Below, piece after piece: positions 40,231 through 47,678 of a DNA stretch of 64,000 nucleotides (its first letter is position 1; each line of letters begins with the position of its first letter). The notes under the pieces are model-generated. The model searched no databases and was not told the origin of the DNA. It saw only the letters and a program-made list of their open reading frames with translations. Source of the DNA: Verrucomicrobiota bacterium. GTDB lineage: Bacteria > Verrucomicrobiota > Verrucomicrobiia > Verrucomicrobiales > Verrucomicrobiaceae. The position numbers and the translations under genes are program-made. The DNA is taken from NCBI GenBank assembly GCA_025360015.1, contig JANYCZ010000037.1, positions 1-64,000 of the forward strand, read 5' to 3'.

Positions 40231-40910
40231 AAGTCCTGATGATCGATGTCGGTGGAACGAATGTGAAACTGATGGCCAGCGGGCATGAGGGCTTTCGCCG
40301 CTTCCCGTCCGGACGTACCCTGACGGCGGAGAAGATGGTGAAGGGCGTGCTGGCCCACACCGAAGACTGGGAGTATGAAGCGATCTCGCTCGGGTTCCCC
40401 GGGCTGGTGCGCAACGGCAAGATCGCGCGAGATCCGCTGAACCTCTGTGGCGGGTGGATGAAGTATGATTTTGAAAAGGCCTTTGGGCGGCCGGTGCGCA
40501 TTGTCAATGATGCGGCGATGCAGGCGTTGGCGAACTATGACAGTGGTCGTCTGCTGTTTCTGGGCCTGGGCACGAGCGTGGGCGCGACGCTGATCGCGGA
40601 TGACGTGGTGGTGCCGCTGGAGATCGGTATCATTCCTTTGTCAAAGTCGGAGGTCTTCATGGACCGGCTGAGCAAGAAGGCGCTGAATTCGTTTGGGAAA
40701 CGCCGCTGGCAAAAGGCCGTAAACCGCGCGGTGTCTCTGCTGCGTGATATTTTCTGGCCGGACCATTTCCAGCTGGGTGGCGGGAACACCAAGCACCTGG
40801 ACCCGATCCCTGAAGGATGCGTGGCCGGCAGCAATCAGGATCCTTTCGAGGTGCGGTGCGCCTGTGGCCGGGGGCGGACATGCTGGCGGAGATGCAGGCC
40901 ACGACGCTGA
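40227..40910 (+). CDS. ROK/polyphosphate-glucokinase-like sugar kinase with 3' frameshift
   Basis: The protein begins VLMIDVGGTNVKLMASG (phosphate 1 site) and carries SLGFPGLV, IVNDAAMQALANY (catalytic Asp) and LGLGTSVGATL, as in ROK-type or polyphosphate glucokinases. After LGGGNTKHLDPIP and about residue 206 the frame becomes Arg/Cys-rich (EVRCACGRGRTCWRRCRPRR). The frame offset by one base instead reads GAVRLWPGADMLAEMQ and ends VEDK at a TAA at 40942. Adding one base near 40844-40848 would restore a normal 238-aa protein. So the gene is either recently frameshifted or carries a sequencing error. The core domain is intact. Confidence 0.8.
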   Translation: MKVLMIDVGGTNVKLMASGHEGFRRFPSGRTLTAEKMVKGVLAHTEDWEYEAISLGFPGLVRNGKIARDPLNLCGGWMKYDFEKAFGRPVRIVNDAAMQALANYDSGRLLFLGLGTSVGATLIADDVVVPLEIGIIPLSKSEVFMDRLSKKALNSFGKRRWQKAVNRAVSLLRDIFWPDHFQLGGGNTKHLDPIPEGCVAGSNQDPFEVRCACGRGRTCWRRCRPRR

Positions 40911-40981
40911 AGATTACGAGGACGCCGGTGGAGGATAAGTAAGAGCGTGGACTTTGTTTGCAGCAATTGGACATAACGAGA

Positions 40982-41018
40982 CGCTCCGAATTTACCAGAT
41001 GCTTGTAAGTTCGGAGCG
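40982..41018. terminator. Long hairpin between convergent genes
   Basis: CGCTCCGAATTTAC (40982-40995) pairs with GTAAGTTCGGAGCG (41005-41018): 14-bp stem with one G-T position and a 9-nt loop. It lies between the sugar kinase and cytochrome genes, which converge. No U-run follows on either strand, so it may be a Rho-independent-like stop only in part, or the remnant of an inverted-repeat element. Confidence 0.5.
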
Positions 41019-41068
41019 CCAAGTGTTGGAGGCGTGCAGCGGGATCAATTCCGCGCGACGAAGAGGGC

Positions 41069-42619
41069 TCACAGCGTTCGCAGAAACTCCGCAAGATCCT
41101 GCTTCTCGGCTTCATTCAAATGCGTTTGAAGCACGAGGTTGAAGAACTCCACGGTGTCTTCCAGCGTGAGGCAGCGGCCGTCGTGAAGGTAGGGAGGGCT
41201 GTCCTTGATGCCGCGCAGCGTGAAGCTCTTGATGGGGCCGAGGGGGGCTTCGTTGAGGAAGCGTTCGGTCTTCAGGTCGTGATAGAGCTGGTCGAGATAG
41301 AATGGGGCGGGATGGCAGTTGGCGCACTGGGCTTTGCCAAAGAAGAGCTGCTCACCGCGCAGTTCGGATTCGGAGGCTTTGGATTTGTCGAGACGACCGG
41401 TGACGGGGTCGAGCTTGGGCGCGGGTGGGAAGTCGAGCATGTTTTGCATTTGAGCCATGTGGCTGACCTGGACGCGGTCCAGAATGACGGCGCCTTTCTT
41501 GAAGGCGTGAATCTGGTCGCCGTTGAAATAGGCGGTGCGCTGCTCGAACTCGGTGAAGTCCTCCACGGAGCGCAGGCTGCGTTTGGAGCCGTGGATTTGC
41601 TGATTGAAGAGGCCGCGCAGGCTCACGGTGTCCAGCCGCATGCGGCGCTGCTGTGGACGCGTGTCCGGATTGAGATGGAACTGGCCGGTGGTATGGCCGT
41701 TCACATGGCAGTCAAAGCAGGTGACGCCGAGGCTGGGCTGCTCGGTCTTGCGGTCATCCGTGGGATTGAACTCCTCCTGTGGCATTGGCGTTAGAAGCAG
41801 GCGCAGGCCGTCGAGCTGCACGGGAGTGATGAGGTCTTTGAAGAGCTTGTAGTAGTTGTTGATGGAGACGATTTCACCGCGTGAGACATCGCCAAGCTCG
41901 GGGCGGTTTTGCAGAAAAATGGCGGGCGGGAATTCAGGCAGAAAGGCATCGGGAAGATCGAAGTCCACGTCGTAGCGTTGCAGACGGGGAAACATCGCGA
42001 TCTGCATGGCGGGAAAGGTTTGTCCGCCCGCGACTTGTTTGGGATGGGGCAGGGCAGGGTAGGGAAAGGCATCGGCGTTTTTGATGTCCTCCGGCTTCAT
42101 CGCGTCCAGAGCGGCCCAAGTTTGAGAGGTTTTGAGTTTCGCGGTGGGGCCCATGGGCACGGGCTTCCCACGGCTCATTTTGGCGGTGGGATGAGCTTTG
42201 GGTTCCAGTTGATAGCGGGCTTCCAGAAGCTTCTTTTGAGCCTCCATGACGGCGGCCTTGGCGTGCTTGTCAGCGGTCATGATTTCACCCAGGGTTTGCA
42301 TGGGCTTGTCGGCATTGAGCGGGTCACGATAAAAATCAAAGCCGGTGATGGCTCCCTCCTTCGGCTGGCCTTTCACGGCAGCATTGACGGGTGGTGCCTG
42401 GTCCGGCTTGAAGAGGTCTGCATCCGCATCGTGCGTGGTCTTCGTCTGTTCTGGGCGGGCGCCCTCCGACGCGCGCGGTGTCTGCGCCTCCTCAACAGCA
42501 TCTGGCAAAGGGGCGGGTTTCTTGTCGGCGACCTTTTTGTTTTGCGCCAGCAGGGTGCCCACCGTGAGGAGGCAGATGATCACGGCCGGACGCAGTGAGG
42601 GGTGCGGGATGGTTTTCAT
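41069..42619 (-). CDS. Dihaem cytochrome c, peroxidase-like periplasmic protein
   Basis: The 516-aa protein has a signal peptide (PAVIICLLTVGTLLAQ) and two haem-binding CxxCH motifs: VTCFDCHVNG and AQCANCHPAP. The second lies in a domain resembling the C-terminal half of cytochrome c peroxidase/MauG-like proteins (LRGIKDSPPYLHDGRCLTLEDTVEFF). A Pro/Ala/Lys-rich linker follows the signal. The first haem lies in a longer, less familiar N-terminal part. Haem attachment and function would be periplasmic; the electron partner is unknown. It is monocistronic. Confidence 0.85.
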   Translation of the reverse strand: MKTIPHPSLRPAVIICLLTVGTLLAQNKKVADKKPAPLPDAVEEAQTPRASEGARPEQTKTTHDADADLFKPDQAPPVNAAVKGQPKEGAITGFDFYRDPLNADKPMQTLGEIMTADKHAKAAVMEAQKKLLEARYQLEPKAHPTAKMSRGKPVPMGPTAKLKTSQTWAALDAMKPEDIKNADAFPYPALPHPKQVAGGQTFPAMQIAMFPRLQRYDVDFDLPDAFLPEFPPAIFLQNRPELGDVSRGEIVSINNYYKLFKDLITPVQLDGLRLLLTPMPQEEFNPTDDRKTEQPSLGVTCFDCHVNGHTTGQFHLNPDTRPQQRRMRLDTVSLRGLFNQQIHGSKRSLRSVEDFTEFEQRTAYFNGDQIHAFKKGAVILDRVQVSHMAQMQNMLDFPPAPKLDPVTGRLDKSKASESELRGEQLFFGKAQCANCHPAPFYLDQLYHDLKTERFLNEAPLGPIKSFTLRGIKDSPPYLHDGRCLTLEDTVEFFNLVLQTHLNEAEKQDLAEFLRTL

Positions 42620-42754
42620 GCATGCTCTTCGTAGCAGCCGGGGAGGCTGGCTGCTTCTGGCAGGGTTTTAAGGGGACCTGAATGCTCCGTCAGAGTGAGG
42701 CCTGAAGTATGGCGCGGCGAAAGCATGAATGAGGTCAGGCGGCGGGAGACTTGA

Positions 42755-42777
42755 ACCCTAGGGGATAGCGCTAGGGT
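42755..42777 (+). promoter_or_regulatory. Inverted repeat upstream of alcohol dehydrogenase
   Basis: ACCCTAG-N9-CTAGGGT is a perfect 7-bp inverted repeat ending 28 nt before the ATG at 42806. The position suits an operator. It differs from the GGGGT-N4-ACCCC box. Confidence 0.4.
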
Positions 42778-42805
42778 GCGTATCTGCGGCGATGAAAGGT
42801 GACTT

Positions 42806-44002
42806 ATGAAAGCCGCCGTATTTCATCGCCCGGGGAAGATCAGCATCGACAATGTGGCTGATCCAAAAATTGAAGATCCACAAGACGCCATTGTGAGAGT
42901 CACCGCGACCGCCATCTGCGGTTCAGATCTGCACATCTACAATGGCTTCAGCCCGCAGTTGAAACCTATGGTCATGGGCCATGAATTCATGGGCATCGTG
43001 GAGGAAGTAGGAAGCGCGGTCACCAAGGTAAAGAAGGGTGATCGAGTGGTGGTGCCGTTTCCGATTGCCTGCGGCGGCTGCTTTTTCTGCGGTCATGGCC
43101 TGCCGGGCCACTGCGAGCACTCCAATCCTTCCAAGTATGGGCCCGAGGGCGGGCTGCTGAGCGGCAAGGGCGGCGGCCTGTTTGGCTACACGGACTTGTA
43201 CGGCGGCTATGACGGCGGCCAGGCGGAGTATGTGCGGGTGCCGTATGCCAACACCGGGCCACGACATGTCAGTGCGAATCTGGCGGATGAGCAGGTGCTT
43301 TTCCTCACGGACGTCTTTCCCACCGGCTACTCAGCGGTGGAGTGGGCGGGGGTGAAAGGCGGCGAGACGGTGGCGGTGTTTGGCTGCGGGCCGGTGGGCC
43401 TGATGGCGCAGAAGGTGGCGTGGATTCGCGGCGCGAAGCGCGTCATCGGCGTGGACATCGAAGACTATCGCCTGCGGATGGCGGAGAAAGCCTGCGGGTC
43501 TGAAACGGTCAATCTCCATAGGATGGATCCGATTGAATACATCCGCGAGATCACCGAGGGGCGCGGTGCGGATGTGTGCATTGATGCGGTGGGGCAGGAG
43601 GCCGAGCGCAGCATCTGGGAGCGGATTGCCAATGTGGTGCACCTGCAGGTGGGCAGCCTCAATGCGCTGCGCATGTGCCTGAGCGCGGTGCGGCGTGGCG
43701 GTGTGGTCAGTGTGGTGGGTGTGTATGCCATGCCGTATGACAACTTTCCACTCGGTCAGATCTTTGACAAGGGCATCACCATGCGGTTTGGCCAGGCGCC
43801 GGTGCAGGCCTGTATCGACAATCTGCTGCAATGGGTGGAGAACAAATCCATCCGGCTGGATGACATCATCACGCATCGTCTGGCCCTGCGCGAGGCACCG
43901 AATGCCTACCACATCTTCAACCGCAAGCAGGACGGCTGCGTGAAGGTGGTGCTCTACCCCGGCCAGACGGCTGAACCCGCCGCCGCCGGTGCGCAGCTTT
44001 GA
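42806..44002 (+). CDS. Zinc-dependent alcohol/formaldehyde dehydrogenase-like (MDR)
   Basis: The 398-aa MDR enzyme has catalytic-zinc ligands in AICGSDLH (Cys38) and MGHEFMG (His59, Glu60). The structural zinc loop is CGGCFFCGHGLPGHC and the Rossmann motif is FGCGPVGLMA. An insert (LLSGKGGGLFGYTDLYGGYDG) and HEFMGIVEEVG are typical of the glutathione-independent formaldehyde dehydrogenase-like subgroup. It is 346 versus 398 aa compared with the other dehydrogenase in this window. It precedes an SDR gene by 49 nt, probably the same transcript. The substrate is not determinable. Confidence 0.88.
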   Translation: MKAAVFHRPGKISIDNVADPKIEDPQDAIVRVTATAICGSDLHIYNGFSPQLKPMVMGHEFMGIVEEVGSAVTKVKKGDRVVVPFPIACGGCFFCGHGLPGHCEHSNPSKYGPEGGLLSGKGGGLFGYTDLYGGYDGGQAEYVRVPYANTGPRHVSANLADEQVLFLTDVFPTGYSAVEWAGVKGGETVAVFGCGPVGLMAQKVAWIRGAKRVIGVDIEDYRLRMAEKACGSETVNLHRMDPIEYIREITEGRGADVCIDAVGQEAERSIWERIANVVHLQVGSLNALRMCLSAVRRGGVVSVVGVYAMPYDNFPLGQIFDKGITMRFGQAPVQACIDNLLQWVENKSIRLDDIITHRLALREAPNAYHIFNRKQDGCVKVVLYPGQTAEPAAAGAQL

Positions 44003-44051
44003 AGGCGACTCTGCATTTCACCCTACAACCCACCATAACCTCATACATCCC

Positions 44052-44900
44052 ATGAAGATCAAACCTGAAATGACACTCATCACCGGAGCCTCCAGCGGCA
44101 TCGGATTTCATCTGGCGCACGAATTCGCCCGACACGGCCACCCGCTGGTGCTGGTGGCTCCGCAGCAGGAGGAGCTGAACATTCTCGCCTCCAATCTACA
44201 CACCACGTACGGCATTGTCACCCATGCCATCGCCGCAGATCTGGAACAGGCGGACTCAGCGCAGACGCTGTTTGACAAGACCTGCGGATTGAACCTGGAG
44301 ATCGGCATCTTGGCCAACAACGCCGGTCATGGCTTTCACGGCAAGTTCTGGGAGCTGCCGATCGAAAAAGATCTTTCGATCATTCGGCTGAACATCGAAG
44401 CGGTGTTGCGGCTGACGAAGCTCTATCTGCCACCGATGATCTCCCGCGGCCGTGGCCGCGTCCTCAACACGGCCTCCGTCGCCGGCTTTGAACCGGGGCC
44501 GATGCTGAATGTGTATCATGCGAGCAAAGCCTTCGTGCTGTCATGGAGCGAGGCGCTGGCCGCCGAACTCAAGGACACAGGCGTCAAGGTGACCGCGCTC
44601 TGCCCCGGGCCGACGGACACGGACTTCTTCCCCAAGGCGAACATGGAAGGCGTACGGGGCTTTCAGCAGGGCAATCTGATGGCACCTCAGGAGGTGGCCA
44701 GGGCCGCCTATGAAGGCCTGGAAAACGAAGAACTCTTCGTGGTGCCGGGCTTTATGAACAAAGCGCTCGTGGCGGCGCGGCGCATCCTCTCTGAGTCAGC
44801 CCAGGCAAGCCTGAACGCGAAATTTTATGAAGAGCTGCCACCGGACCAATGGAAGCGCAAACGCGGTGACATCGAGTCAGAAGCGGCGATGCGGTCCTGA
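44052..44900 (+). CDS. Short-chain dehydrogenase/reductase (SDR)
   Basis: From the ATG at 44052 the product is 282 aa. The classical SDR motifs are TLITGASSGIG (cofactor), LANNAGHG, NTASVAG (Ser) and YHASK (catalytic Tyr and Lys), followed by CPGPTDTDFF. It belongs to the DltE/YqjQ-like SDR group. It is likely co-transcribed with the preceding dehydrogenase. An upstream 21-codon extension to 43989 overlaps the dehydrogenase end and is not SDR-like. Confidence 0.9.
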   Translation: MKIKPEMTLITGASSGIGFHLAHEFARHGHPLVLVAPQQEELNILASNLHTTYGIVTHAIAADLEQADSAQTLFDKTCGLNLEIGILANNAGHGFHGKFWELPIEKDLSIIRLNIEAVLRLTKLYLPPMISRGRGRVLNTASVAGFEPGPMLNVYHASKAFVLSWSEALAAELKDTGVKVTALCPGPTDTDFFPKANMEGVRGFQQGNLMAPQEVARAAYEGLENEELFVVPGFMNKALVAARRILSESAQASLNAKFYEELPPDQWKRKRGDIESEAAMRS

Positions 44901-44913
44901 GTGCTGCAAGGAA

Positions 44914-45038
44914 GGGGGACCCTCTTGATCCCCCGTGGGAAGAAGCGCAGCGGCGAGGGATCAGATGATCCCTCGCCTGCCATTGCTCTGGTCCCTCGCC
45001 TAGCGGCATTTAGGTAGCACACTCGATGGCGCGCTACC
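44914..45038. repeat. Cluster of three inverted repeats between convergent genes
   Basis: Three hairpins lie in the 138-nt gap. GGGGGA/TCCCCC (44914-44934) is the first. GGCGAGGGATCA-GA-TGATCCCTCGCC (44952-44977) is a perfect 12-bp stem. GGTAGC/GCTACC (45013-45038) abuts the DUF2252 stop. A further GGTCCCTCGCC at about 44991-45000 repeats part of the second. They probably terminate both converging transcripts, but the repeated GAGGGATC/CCCTCGCC words also look like a REP-type element. Confidence 0.5.
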
Positions 45039-46256
45039 CTAATTCTCCAAGGCCGCCTCAGACGCAAACTGGCGGCAGTGCTCGAGGTAGGCGGCTTCAT
45101 GGCTCACCATGAGCTCGACCACGGCGCTCCAAAGCCAGGAGGGGGCGTTCAGGGTTTTGCTGCGGTTGCGGAGGAGTTCCCTCTGCCACGCCGCGCGGGC
45201 CGGCTGATCAAGCTGGCGTGCATGGGCCCTGCCCACCACGCAAGCGAGGTAGCGGGCGAGTTTCACGGCTTCCACAGGTGAAAGTCTGGCGTCTTCAAAT
45301 TTGAGATCCTGTGGCAGCAGTTCGCGCACAAACACTTCCCGCTCCTGAATGCTGCCGGCAAACATGCGCTCTCCCAGGGCAGGGGAGAGATGCCGTGCGC
45401 CCGTGACGACACGCTGCGCATTGCCCACAGGCATCGCCACCTTGAGGTCATTGGGGGCGTCGGCCTTGACGGCTTCCTTGATGTCAAAGAGACAGAGTTC
45501 TCCGTTTTTGCCGCCCACCTTGAGGAGGACGGCGTAGCGCCGCCGGCCAAGAGAACTGCAGCCCTTGACCCAAAAAGCCGCGTCCACCACTTCAACGCCA
45601 TCCTTGGAATCGCGTGAATGCAAGGATGAGACCAGCCGCTGGATCTCCGGCTGATCGAAGAGCTTGTGAATGTCTTTGGTCTCTGCGGGCGTGACCGGCC
45701 AAAAGCGTTTGCCAAGCGGGATGGTGGGTGAGGTGTCTTCGATATGCTGGTGGGCCAGGTCGCGCCATTTGCGATTGAGCGCCTGTCGCATCACCTTGCG
45801 GACGAGCGGGGGAGTGGAGACATCGCCCAGCGGAATGACCAGCTGGGAAGCGACCACACTGGTGTAGCCTTCCATCATTTGTTCGAGCATCTGGGCAGTG
45901 GTGATGCCGGGCAGGTTGGAGCTGCGGGCCGCGCTGGCGAGAGAAAGACCGAGGCGCACGAGGTCATGCGCGGGATTGCCAATCACGGTCTGGTCGAGAT
46001 CGCGGATATCAATGTCCACATGCCCCGTGGCGTTGGCGAGAGGGCCGAGATTGCCGACATGGCAGTCACCGCAGATCCAGATGGGCGGACCTTCGGGGAG
46101 CTGGGTGCCGCTCGCCGATTCCAGCCATGCGTAAAATTTCGCCGTGTTGCCGCGCACGTAGGCGTGGGCGGAGCGTGTCATTTTAAGGTTTCGTTTTTTG
46201 ACCAGGATGGGAAGCCTTTCCCGCATGCCGTGGACGCTTTTCGATTTGGAATTCAT
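45039..46256 (-). CDS. DUF2252 family protein
   Basis: From the ATG at 46256 (MNSKSKSVHGMRERLP) the product is 405 aa. It shows the DUF2252 pattern: RSAHAYVRGNTAKFYAWLES, PIWICGDCHVGNLGPLAN, DIDIRDLDQTVIGNPAHDLV, FDIKEAVKADAP. The HxGN and D-x-D/DLDQT motifs resemble the catalytic loops of aminoglycoside-phosphotransferase/kinase-like folds, so a small-molecule kinase activity is conceivable but unproven. A 64-codon upstream extension is rejected. The region 46257-46446 is a divergent intergenic spacer. Confidence 0.85.
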   Translation of the reverse strand: MNSKSKSVHGMRERLPILVKKRNLKMTRSAHAYVRGNTAKFYAWLESASGTQLPEGPPIWICGDCHVGNLGPLANATGHVDIDIRDLDQTVIGNPAHDLVRLGLSLASAARSSNLPGITTAQMLEQMMEGYTSVVASQLVIPLGDVSTPPLVRKVMRQALNRKWRDLAHQHIEDTSPTIPLGKRFWPVTPAETKDIHKLFDQPEIQRLVSSLHSRDSKDGVEVVDAAFWVKGCSSLGRRRYAVLLKVGGKNGELCLFDIKEAVKADAPNDLKVAMPVGNAQRVVTGARHLSPALGERMFAGSIQEREVFVRELLPQDLKFEDARLSPVEAVKLARYLACVVGRAHARQLDQPARAAWQRELLRNRSKTLNAPSWLWSAVVELMVSHEAAYLEHCRQFASEAALEN

Positions 46257-46446
46257 GAGGGTGATTGTTCCAGCGGTGGGTTTTGAAAAGTCATGCCGAC
46301 AACCATCGTGCTCCCTGCCGCCGCTGGATGTCCCATTAGAACGTGGTGCTCTGCGGCAGCTGCGATCTGCACAGGAACACCAAATCACACACGGCCACGT
46401 GCCTGCGCAGTGACGATCATTTTTCTCCACGCTCAATTTCCTCCTC

Positions 46447-47556
46447 ATGAAACCTTACGTCTGCTCCTGCGGCAACACGCTTTACTTCGACAACTCACGC
46501 TGCCTGGTGTGCCAGACGGAGGTGGGGTATGACAGCCTGCAGGACTGCATGGTGCCGGTGGGTCCGGGAGAGTCGCACCTCCGCTGCGCGAATGGTGTCG
46601 CGAATGGTGTGTGCAACTGGGCGGTGCCACCTTCCGCGCAGGCCCAGTTCTGTCCTGCCTGCGCCTTGACGAGAGTGATCCCGCCTTTGAGCGTGCCCGA
46701 CGTGCTGCCGCTGTGGAAACTGATGGAAGAGGCGAAGCGCCACCTGGTTTATTCACTGTACCGGCATCAGCTTCCGGTGGTGTCCCGGAATGCCGATCCG
46801 ACGGCCGGGCTCGCCGTTGAATTTAAAATGTCCATGCCAGATCAACCCGTGGCCACGGAGCACAATGACGGGGTGATCGTGATCAATTTGGAGGAGGCGG
46901 ACGACGCGCTGCGGGAGCGGAACAAGAAAAACCTGCATGAACCCTACCGCACGCTGCTGGGGCACTTCCGCCACGAGGTCGGCCACTACTACTGGTTCCT
47001 GTGGTTCCAGAGAGGGCGTGCGCAGCCGGGCGTGCTGGAAGCCTGTCGTCAGGTGTTCGGGGACGAACGTGCGAGCTACGAGGCCGCGATGAAGAAGCAC
47101 TATGAGCAGGGTGCGCCAGCGGGCTGGGAAAATTCCTTCATCAGCTCCTACTCAACTATGCATCCATGGGAAGACTGGGCGGAGACGTGGGCGCAGTACC
47201 TGCACATCTGCGATGGCTTGGAAACTGCCAGTAGCTTTGGTCTGGAGACAGGTGTGAAAACCAAACAAATCGATCTCTTCACGAAGGAAGCGGTCCAGCT
47301 TCCGGCGCCCTTTGCCAAGATTGATCCCACCGCCTTCCTCACGCTGCTGCACCGCTGGGTGCGGCTGTCACCGGCGCTGAACGCCTTCAGCCAGAGCCTG
47401 GGATACAAGAATGTCTATCCGTTTGTGCTTTCTATCCCCGTGGCCCGCAAGCTGCACTTCATCCATGCCTGTGTCACGACGATCGGGTCCCCGCAGGTGG
47501 AGCAGCCGCGGAAGGGCTGGTTGAAATCGTTGTTTGCAGGGCAGCCTTCTGCCTGA
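46447..47556 (+). CDS. Putative zinc-ribbon metallopeptidase (zinc-binding HExxH protein)
   Basis: The 369-aa protein begins with a zinc-ribbon (YVCSCGNTLYFDNSRCLVCQ) and more Cys pairs (RCANGV, FCPAC). A large domain follows with the metallopeptidase motif HEVGHYYW (HExxH) and a likely third ligand region (MHPWEDWAETWAQYLH, Glu). It matches the conserved family annotated as putative zinc-binding metallopeptidase. No signal peptide is seen, so it acts in the cytoplasm. Substrates are unknown. Confidence 0.85.
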   Translation: MKPYVCSCGNTLYFDNSRCLVCQTEVGYDSLQDCMVPVGPGESHLRCANGVANGVCNWAVPPSAQAQFCPACALTRVIPPLSVPDVLPLWKLMEEAKRHLVYSLYRHQLPVVSRNADPTAGLAVEFKMSMPDQPVATEHNDGVIVINLEEADDALRERNKKNLHEPYRTLLGHFRHEVGHYYWFLWFQRGRAQPGVLEACRQVFGDERASYEAAMKKHYEQGAPAGWENSFISSYSTMHPWEDWAETWAQYLHICDGLETASSFGLETGVKTKQIDLFTKEAVQLPAPFAKIDPTAFLTLLHRWVRLSPALNAFSQSLGYKNVYPFVLSIPVARKLHFIHACVTTIGSPQVEQPRKGWLKSLFAGQPSA

Positions 47557-47678
47557 GGTAAGGGCAGGTGAAGTCAGCCTTGCACACATCCGCCTGAGGC
47601 GTGCTGCACGATGATAGCGGACATCTTCAGAGCGTGCCGCAGCACAGACTCGGATGGTGTCCAACACACACGCTTCCC

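Noticed and set aside
46257-46448. 64-codon N-terminal extension of the DUF2252 protein
   Set aside because: The extension is Arg/Cys/Ser-rich, lacks similarity to the family, and would run into the start of the divergent metallopeptidase gene.
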